A DNA stretch of 11,833 bases from NCBI GenBank assembly GCA_903970355.1, contig CAJCIF010000524.1, positions 1-11,833 on the forward strand, in the 5' to 3' direction. The notes below the pieces were generated by a model. That model was not told the DNA's origin. It saw nothing but the letters and a program-made list of their open reading frames with translations, and did no database searches. Positions 6,978 through 11,833 of the stretch are shown here, in pieces. How positions within the stretch are numbered: the first letter of the stretch is position 1; each line of letters opens with the position of its first letter. The position numbers and the translations under genes were made by a program. This DNA comes from Actinomycetota bacterium (GTDB lineage Bacteria; Cyanobacteriota; Vampirovibrionia; Obscuribacterales; Obscuribacteraceae).

Positions 6978-8351
6978 ATGAAACCGAAAAAGTTGTTAGG
7001 TCTAGCCCTATCATTACTCTTTAGCGCACAAGCGCTTGGAGCAGATAGAGCAATGGCAGCGCAAAGGGTTTTGCGCACACCAACACACCTTCACGCCCCA
7101 GCCGCGCGTAAACCGTTAAATTACACGCCAGATATTTTGCTGGTAATGCCAAATGCAAGGACAGATAAAGACGACGTGCAAAAGTCTTTAGATGAATTGC
7201 ACGGCACGGTAATAGGCAGCATGGGAGAAGGCAGATTGAAATGCCTGATCGTGAAAACAGAAAAAGGAAAATTGGTAGAAACAGAGAACAAGATGAAGAA
7301 AGACAAAAAGGACTTCTTCTGCGTAGGACGTGACTATCAAGTGGAAGCGGATGGCAACCCAACTGGCAGCGCTCCCAATGATCCAAATTACTCAAGCGAA
7401 TGGTATATCACCACAATGAATTGCCAAAAAGCCTGGTCCAAATCGACAGGATCAGGTGTAACAGTTGCAATTATGGACACTGGTTGCCAATCCACCAATC
7501 CTGATCTTTCTGGTAAGACTCAAAAAGGATTTGATGCCACTAGTTTCTGGGCTCACATGATGGGTCTGGCTGGCGTCCCGAGTTCAGTTGCAACAGTTGC
7601 AGGTGGCATCGGTTTAGGTCTGGCTGAAGCAACCAATGGCGGTGCACAAACGGATGTAATGGGACACGGTACAGAAGTAGCCACCTCGTGTGCAGCCACA
7701 ATGAATAACTCAGTTGACAGTGCAGGAGTTGCACCGGATGCCACCATCTATCCGATTCGAATTGCAAACGGTAAAGGCATGACGGATCCAATTGCGATTC
7801 AAGCCGGCATTTTGCAAGCCATGATTAAGGGCATCAAAATCATCAACATAAGCTACGGTTTCCAACCACCGTTCGGCTTGACCAATCCTGCTCTTTTCCC
7901 AACGATGCATGCTTACATGGCCTTCTATCACGAAATCTACGGCGGCATCATCTTCATGTCCGCAGGAAATGACAGCAGCTTCGACCCGACGCCAAACTTG
8001 GGCTATGTCAACATTGTTTCCGCCATTGAGCCAAACCTAGAACTCACAAGCTTCAGCAACTACGGCAATTGCATTACGTACACAGCGCCTGGAGACGGCA
8101 TAGTTTGCTCACAAAGAGACGGTACGAAAGCATCCGTTGCTGGAACGTCATTCTCATCGCCAATCTGTGCTGGAATCGCTGCTTTAGTTTGGAGCGCCAA
8201 CCCGGGTCTTAGCAATCGGCAAGTGGAAGGCATAATTACATCGAGCTGTGCCGGGACCATTCTGGCTGACCAAAGCCAGTATTACGGTCACGGTATGCCA
8301 GATGCCAATATCGCGGTTAACCTTGCCGTCGGCAACTTCCCGAATCAATAA
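6978..8351 (+). CDS. Secreted subtilisin-like serine protease (peptidase family S8)
   Basis: 457 residues. A signal peptide covers about 1-28 (cleavage after ALG or AMA). Residues about 50-120 look like an I9-type propeptide (PDILLVMPNARTDKDDVQ...). The catalytic triad is complete: D167 in VAIMDTGC, H230 in GHGTEVA, S391 in GTSFSSP, with the oxyanion N331 in SAGND. Asp and His are 63 residues apart, against 32 in subtilisin, because of a Gly/Ala-rich hydrophobic insert at about 188-222. Several Cys residues could form disulfides. ATG start with GAGGA 7 nt upstream. A strong terminator follows the stop, so it is probably transcribed separately from the downstream TadE/TadG-like genes, though the neighbourhood suggests a role in processing envelope or pilus proteins (inference). 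It would act outside the inner membrane. All catalytic residues are present, so an active protease is expected. Confidence 0.93.
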   Translation: MKPKKLLGLALSLLFSAQALGADRAMAAQRVLRTPTHLHAPAARKPLNYTPDILLVMPNARTDKDDVQKSLDELHGTVIGSMGEGRLKCLIVKTEKGKLVETENKMKKDKKDFFCVGRDYQVEADGNPTGSAPNDPNYSSEWYITTMNCQKAWSKSTGSGVTVAIMDTGCQSTNPDLSGKTQKGFDATSFWAHMMGLAGVPSSVATVAGGIGLGLAEATNGGAQTDVMGHGTEVATSCAATMNNSVDSAGVAPDATIYPIRIANGKGMTDPIAIQAGILQAMIKGIKIINISYGFQPPFGLTNPALFPTMHAYMAFYHEIYGGIIFMSAGNDSSFDPTPNLGYVNIVSAIEPNLELTSFSNYGNCITYTAPGDGIVCSQRDGTKASVAGTSFSSPICAGIAALVWSANPGLSNRQVEGIITSSCAGTILADQSQYYGHGMPDANIAVNLAVGNFPNQ

Positions 8352-8374
8352 GTCGCACTGAAATCGCGCGTTAA

Positions 8375-8388
8375 ATTGATTCCTCAAT
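8375..8388 (+). other. Small hairpin preceding the protease terminator
   Basis: ATTGA (8375-8379) pairs with TCAAT (8384-8388) around a TTCC loop. Flanking TTAA motifs (8371-8374 and 8392-8395) could extend the pairing with mismatches. It is the first of three consecutive foldable units in the spacer after the protease gene; alone it is unremarkable. Confidence 0.3.
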
Positions 8389-8396
8389 CGGTTAAA

Positions 8397-8431
8397 CGAG
8401 AGCAGCTTCCTTCGGGAAGCTTCTTTCGTTT
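8397..8431 (+). terminator. Rho-independent terminator of the protease gene
   Basis: AGCTTCC (8404-8410) and GGAAGCT (8415-8421) form a perfect stem closed by a stable C(TTCG)G tetraloop. Pairing can extend outward to 8397/8428 with one mismatch and one G-T pair. A T-rich stretch (TCTTTCGTTT) follows the core stem. It lies 45-80 nt after the protease stop in the same orientation. Confidence 0.75.
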
Positions 8432-8492
8432 GGGAATTGGGGGGATTCTATGAGAAAAAACTCTTTTTCCCGCCCCCCTAATTCGCCCAAAC
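8428..8492. repeat. Long nested inverted repeat (cruciform-like)
   Basis: GTTTGGG (8428-8434), AATT (8435-8438) and G6 (8439-8444) pair in order with CCCAAAC (8486-8492), AATT (8480-8483) and C6 (8473-8478), with only a T and a CG bulge on the right arm. Inside, GAAAAA (8454-8459) pairs with TTTTTC (8464-8469) around ACTC. This makes 17 outer and 6 inner base pairs in 65 bp. No T-tract follows on the plus strand, and it lies 52 bp before the TadE-like start codon, so it is not a simple terminator. It could be an mRNA leader structure, a protein-binding site or a remnant of a palindromic repeat element. Confidence 0.7.
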
Positions 8493-8544
8493 AGCCAGTA
8501 GGAATGGCATCACCCCCCAGAACGACAATTAAAGGACCAGGACA

Positions 8545-9078
8545 ATGCGTAAAGCAGGTCGTAAATCATCAGGACAGATCACAGAATTCGCCGCCGGGAT
8601 TGTTCTGTTGATCACGTTTATTCTTCTCCCCATTCTCGATATGGGGTTCGTCCCGGTCCGTTACTGGATGAGCACTGGAACACTCAACTGCCTGGTGCAA
8701 AACCTGGCTCGTTGTGACAAACGTTCTGATGCCTATGAGCTACTCAACAATGGTGATTGGCTGATGTTGCTTTCCAGATATGGCGTATCTGTTTCTGATA
8801 CCAATATGACTCTTGTTGCACGAGACAACACTGGCGCCAAAGAAGCGCAGTTTACCGAGAAGCAGCAAGTGCCGGCGGAGTGGTTGCCTAATGGAAAAAA
8901 CGCTCCCTGCATTTACAGCGTGGAATTGCAAACCACAGTAAACGTCAATCCATGTTTCGGTCTTGATTTACCAATACCGTTACTCAACCGACCAATTCCT
9001 TTTCACATGAACACTCGATCTCAATGGGAAAACCTTGGAAGCGATCCAACCACTATGGGGTATTACATCAATGAATAA
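8545..9078 (+). CDS. TadE-like membrane-anchored pseudopilin protein
   Basis: 177 residues. The basic N-terminus MRKAGRKSSG is followed by QITEFAAGIVLLITFILLPILDMGFVPVRYW (11-41): a single helix that starts with an x-x-E-F motif and ends in LDMG, as in TadE-like proteins. The Glu is at +4 after G10 rather than the canonical +5, so processing by a prepilin peptidase is uncertain. The exported part has four Cys (near 49, 57, 132 and 144) and a beta-rich C-terminal region. ATG start with AAGGA about 8 nt upstream. Its stop overlaps the start of the next gene by 8 nt, so it heads a three-gene run with the exported 203-residue protein and the TadG-like protein. TadE-like is the best call; sequence beyond the helix is not recognisable. 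Confidence 0.7.
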   Translation: MRKAGRKSSGQITEFAAGIVLLITFILLPILDMGFVPVRYWMSTGTLNCLVQNLARCDKRSDAYELLNNGDWLMLLSRYGVSVSDTNMTLVARDNTGAKEAQFTEKQQVPAEWLPNGKNAPCIYSVELQTTVNVNPCFGLDLPIPLLNRPIPFHMNTRSQWENLGSDPTTMGYYINE

Positions 9079-9682
9079 GCATCACAAACTGGCTGCACGC
9101 CTCATTTCTAAAGGTGTTCTAGTTGCAGCCCTCGCTTTGAGCTCGCTCACATCGATTGCCAAAGCTGAGCCTATCAACAAACCGTACGATTGGCTAATCA
9201 ATGTGCAAACGCAGCAGTTGCCACGCGCATTCACGTATAAAAACTCACAGATCCAAGGCGTGATTAAAGCGACGGTCAACTACCAACAAGATTCAGATCC
9301 GAATAAACAAACGGAATACGAATATCTCTGGTTTCACGATAGCAAGACTCTTGGTGTAGAAAAGCTCCATACTTTTGATGTAACTAAAGGCGATGGTGTT
9401 GCAATCGCCGTCACTCATAAAACTACGCCTACACCAGAAGAACTAAGAGCATCTGGCAATGCCATTGTTCATCTGGTTCTGGATTCCGTTGTTAATAAGA
9501 ATGTCGTAGCTCTTATCACAGTTCCCTATGGATCTTTTGATGGAATAGTTGCGCAAATGCAAGCTCAAAATTTTCAAGTTCTTTCGAATGCCCAGGTCGA
9601 ACTTGGTGCTAACCCAGTTGGTATCAACGTGTTTGTTGCATCGAATCCACCAGGATTGATGTCTCAATTAATTCACTACTAA
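9071..9682 (+). CDS. Small exported protein of unknown function in the Tad-like operon
   Basis: 203 residues from ATG at 9071. This start is preferred over an upstream in-frame start at 9035 because it begins exactly at a signal peptide (MNKHHKLAARLISKGVLVAALALSSLTSIAKA, cleavage after residue 32) and overlaps the upstream stop by 8 nt, typical of coupling. A GGGG stretch about 10 nt upstream is the only ribosome-binding-like sequence. The mature part has no Cys, alternates beta-like segments (VIKATVNY, EYEYLWFHD, GVAIAVTHK, AIVHLVLDS) and ends in LMSQLIHY. I do not recognise a family. Given its position between a TadE-like and a TadG-like gene it is probably a periplasmic or surface component of the same structure; this is inference. 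Confidence 0.75.
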   Translation: MNKHHKLAARLISKGVLVAALALSSLTSIAKAEPINKPYDWLINVQTQQLPRAFTYKNSQIQGVIKATVNYQQDSDPNKQTEYEYLWFHDSKTLGVEKLHTFDVTKGDGVAIAVTHKTTPTPEELRASGNAIVHLVLDSVVNKNVVALITVPYGSFDGIVAQMQAQNFQVLSNAQVELGANPVGINVFVASNPPGLMSQLIHY

Positions 9683-9733
9683 AAGTATTCATTTCCCCTT
9701 CTCACTACCCCGCCCCACAGAGAGGACAAATCA

Positions 9734-10621
9734 ATGTTTATTGGGAGACGCCCACAACCACTACGTAAGCAAAATGGAAACATGCTTGTACTTGGTTGCT
9801 TCACAATGACATTTTCAGCGCTCATCATCCTAATAGGATATTCGTTTGCTGGTTTGGTTTTTGTGCAAAACCATTTGAAAAACTCAGCTGAGGAAATTGC
9901 CCTGGCTGGTGCTATCAAACTGAATGAGCTGAACAATGTAGGACAGATGGACAACATGATTGCACGTAACCGTCAACTTGTTTACGCTCAGCAAGCCAAT
10001 TATGATGAGGCTCAATCTTCGGGCGCCACCGAAGCTCAAAATTTGGCAAATGAATTGCTTGACGAATCAAAACAGAATGCTGCACTAATGGAAGCCGAGA
10101 GAGTGAATCTCAAGACCATAGTCGTAGGAGATTCGCAACTTGCAATGAACCAAAAGTTTGAAGATATTTTCGAAAGTTACTCGATGAATTTGCCCTGGTT
10201 GAAAATCGACAGGGTATCATCAGGGGTTTTCTCTATGGGCAAAATCGCAGGAGTACAATCTCCCGTTGCCGAATTCCCAGTCCAAACCGAGCTCGTAACA
10301 AACGATCGCACTCAAAATCTCGTTCAAATAAACAAGAATGGTCTAAACGTCTACAAAGAAAGCACTAACCATAAACTGCCGGCTCCAAATGACTCTTTGA
10401 CTTTTAAATTGTCTTCGCTGCCCGTGCCCGTCAATAATCAAGTGTCTCCCGCAAGAGTAGTGTCGGATGAAGATTTTGTTCAAACATATGATGACTATTT
10501 CGTGTCTGCAACAAATGTGCAATTGACTTTGTATGTTCACTCCGGGTTGGGTGCTTCATCTACGACAAAGATCGTCGTCAGTGCAGTTGCAGTCGCTGCC
10601 GGCGCTTCACTGCAAGAGTAA
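9734..10621 (+). CDS. TadG-like pilus assembly protein
   Basis: 295 residues. The N-terminus RRPQPLRKQNGNMLVLGCFTMTFSALIILIGYSFAGLVFVQNHLKNSAEEIALAGA (5-60) matches the TadG-like pattern: a basic lead, G-N-M-L-V-L at the start of the membrane helix, then a short linker to an amphipathic N-x-A-x-x-x-A-L-A-G-A segment. A Gln/Asn/Glu-rich helical region (about 65-125) may form a coiled coil. The C-terminal part is beta-rich and ends in a hydrophobic VVSAVAVAAGASLQE. No von Willebrand A domain, which many full-length TadG proteins carry, is visible, so this is a short variant. ATG start with GAGAGGA 7 nt upstream. It is the last gene of the three-gene run; the spacer before it (9683-9733) is C-rich. 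It should be anchored in the inner membrane with the bulk outside. Confidence 0.72.
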   Translation: MFIGRRPQPLRKQNGNMLVLGCFTMTFSALIILIGYSFAGLVFVQNHLKNSAEEIALAGAIKLNELNNVGQMDNMIARNRQLVYAQQANYDEAQSSGATEAQNLANELLDESKQNAALMEAERVNLKTIVVGDSQLAMNQKFEDIFESYSMNLPWLKIDRVSSGVFSMGKIAGVQSPVAEFPVQTELVTNDRTQNLVQINKNGLNVYKESTNHKLPAPNDSLTFKLSSLPVPVNNQVSPARVVSDEDFVQTYDDYFVSATNVQLTLYVHSGLGASSTTKIVVSAVAVAAGASLQE

Positions 10622-10646
10622 GACGATTCCAGCAAATTCCTTTAGT

Positions 10647-10681
10647 CGAGCTCTTCGAGCCATCCTAATTAGAAGAGCTCG
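10647..10681. terminator. 10-bp perfect inverted repeat between convergent genes
   Basis: CGAGCTCTTC (10647-10656) and GAAGAGCTCG (10672-10681) pair perfectly across a 15-nt loop. The right arm overlaps the last codons of the minus-strand sensor-like gene, whose stop is at 10667-10665. No T-tract follows on either side, so a bidirectional terminator or 3'-end stabiliser is possible but not certain. Confidence 0.45.
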
Positions 10682-11786
10682 TCCAGATCTTCTCTGGAAG
10701 ATAGGATTCAAAAGTCCTACGCAATTGCATATCACTAAACCCACGTCCATCTAGGTAGCAGCTTGCACCAATAAGTTGCGCGGCCTGAATTACAGCCTTT
10801 TCTGCTCCTTCTCCAAACGGAAGGGAACCGTATTGGAAGCAGATAAAAGGTTTAGGTCTCTGCGAGCGATCCTCTTTGAAGATCCTAAGTAGTTCGAACA
10901 TTCTGGATTCATCAAAATGCACGCCACAGATTACAAGGTCAAAAGTTTGGTTGGTGACTGCCAAAATTGCTTTTTCGATGGTGTCAACCTGAACAATGTC
11001 GTGCTCTTTGCCCAACAAGCGTGTAAGACGTTCCGACTCAAGTACGCTCACAGCCAACAAAATTTTCGCGCGCTGTTTTTTTCCAGAGCGAATATCATGA
11101 ATTGCAAGTTCAATCGCCTTTGCAAGTAATTTAAATCGTTCAGCAGTATGAGCAGAAACGAAAATCCGCATGAACATGATCGTTGCAAACATATCGCCTG
11201 ATGGAAGTAGCCCGCCAAAACCAATAACGCTTTGGATGCCATAAGGCTCTGCGAATTCCTTTTGGGCAACAATGGTCGAATCGCCGATTGCATAAGGTAC
11301 GTAAAAGACGTGATAAGGCTTCTCTTCAGGATCGAAAAATAGATTTGGCCTGGGAGAAATAACTTTGGCTGCTTCAATGCCAAGGCGGCTGATCAACTGT
11401 GACACCATTGGAGCGGCCGCAACCATCTTGGCGCTTGTGAGAGGAATAACCTGGTGATTTTTGGATTCGAATCTATCATTCCATTGCGGCAACATCCCAC
11501 GACTGGCAAGTAGCGTCAGGCAATTAACGCCTTTAGCTTCTGTTCCGACGGGAATATTCTGTATCGCGAGGTCTTTTAGTCCTGGAGTTAAATCGGCTAT
11601 ATCCATTGTTCTAAAAAAGCGGATTAGAGCACAAGGATTATCTATTCCGTCATTGAGGCGATTATAGAGGTAGTTAAGCGCATCGACGGCGATACACTCC
11701 GTACTATCACTTTTACGGCCGAGTTCACGTATGGCTTCAGCATACTCTTCGAGCTCCCCGTCTTGTTCAATCCGATGCGTTGACAC
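10665..11786 (-). CDS. Sensor-like protein with a degenerate C-terminal receiver domain
   Basis: 373 residues with no signal peptide or TM segment, so cytoplasmic. Residues about 30-230 resemble an input domain seen next to histidine kinases and response regulators, judged by recalled motifs: CLTLLASRGMLPQWNDR (89-105), HQVIPL (111-116), APMVSQLISRLG (125-136), YHVFYVPYAIGDSTIVAQ (158-175) and PYGIQSVIGFGGLLPSGDMFA (181-201). Residues 240-350 look like a receiver fold (AKILLAVS, FDLVICGVHFDESRMFELLRIFK, PKPFICFQ). The usual acidic pair after strand 1 is absent and the phosphoacceptor Asp position appears to be G288, so it is a pseudo-receiver, if a receiver at all. No output domain is visible. 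The start is GTG at 11786 with AGGT about 9 nt upstream; no better in-frame start is near. Likely a signalling adaptor; the signal is unknown. Confidence 0.65.
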   Translation of the reverse strand: MSTHRIEQDGELEEYAEAIRELGRKSDSTECIAVDALNYLYNRLNDGIDNPCALIRFFRTMDIADLTPGLKDLAIQNIPVGTEAKGVNCLTLLASRGMLPQWNDRFESKNHQVIPLTSAKMVAAAPMVSQLISRLGIEAAKVISPRPNLFFDPEEKPYHVFYVPYAIGDSTIVAQKEFAEPYGIQSVIGFGGLLPSGDMFATIMFMRIFVSAHTAERFKLLAKAIELAIHDIRSGKKQRAKILLAVSVLESERLTRLLGKEHDIVQVDTIEKAILAVTNQTFDLVICGVHFDESRMFELLRIFKEDRSQRPKPFICFQYGSLPFGEGAEKAVIQAAQLIGASCYLDGRGFSDMQLRRTFESYLPEKIWTSSSN

Positions 11787-11833
11787 TTAAACAATACCTG
11801 TTCCACTCAAAACTAATATCTTCTTCTTTAAGT

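Noticed and set aside
7021..7395. Minus-strand 124-residue ORF opposite the protease gene
   Set aside because: It is a shadow of the S8 protease frame, whose catalytic motifs are unmistakable.
9035..9070. Upstream in-frame start of the exported protein in the Tad-like operon
   Set aside because: It adds 12 residues before a textbook signal peptide and lies deeper in the preceding gene; the start at 9071 fits overlap coupling better.
9692..9711. G-quadruplex on the minus strand before the TadG-like gene
   Set aside because: Only three runs of four are present; a standard intramolecular quadruplex needs four.
11785..11833. Inverted repeat ACTTAAA/TTTAAGT at the right end
   Set aside because: Seven AT-rich bases separated by 35 nt are likely by chance, and one arm ends at the window edge.

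Overview
This window looks like a chromosomal piece of a diderm bacterium of moderate GC content (judged by eye). It has no rRNA, tRNA, phage or insertion-sequence signature. Secreted and envelope proteins dominate: Tad-type pseudopilin-like proteins, a secreted subtilase, a Ser/Asn-rich low-complexity surface protein and membrane glycosyltransferases. Such a mix occurs in Vampirovibrionia/Melainabacteria (Obscuribacter-like) and Planctomycetes-like lineages, but that placement is a weak inference because no marker gene is present.

Layout, left to right. (1) 1-1004, minus: the first 334 codons of a Ser/Asn/Gly/His-rich, probably exported protein that runs off the left edge. (2) 1377-3760, minus: a two-gene operon of a GtrII-like multi-pass glycosyltransferase followed by a short GT4-like protein that has only the N-terminal half of the fold. 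(3) 3803-4999, plus: a PLP-dependent class V aminotransferase, divergent from the operon with only 42 bp between the start codons. (4) 5109-6193, plus: a small exported protein translationally coupled to an exported thioredoxin-like protein whose frame is interrupted by a single TGA at 5591-5593. (5) 6241-10621: a Tad-like envelope module, with a TadE-like protein on minus and, on plus, a secreted S8 protease, a second TadE-like protein, a small exported protein and a TadG-like protein. (6) 10665-11786, minus: a cytoplasmic sensor-like protein with a degenerate receiver domain.

The strongest discovery candidate is region 4. Reading through the TGA joins a 77-residue N-terminal part, containing a signal peptide and the start of a thioredoxin-like fold, to a 199-residue C-terminal part in the same frame. 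The TGA codon directly follows a Cys codon, giving Cys77-Sec78. A perfect 7-bp hairpin lies 23 nt downstream, with a 6-nt loop whose second base is G, which matches the published description of bacterial SECIS elements. I interpret 5360-6193 as one exported selenoprotein gene rather than two ORFs or a broken gene.

The second unusual layer is non-coding. The spacers around the Tad/protease module carry five 6-nt G or C runs and a large nested hairpin at 8428-8492, next to an ordinary UUCG-loop terminator. How the module works is inferred: the pseudopilin-like proteins probably build or regulate an envelope fibre or secretion structure, and the protease may process it. No Tad ATPase, secretin or prepilin peptidase is present in the window.
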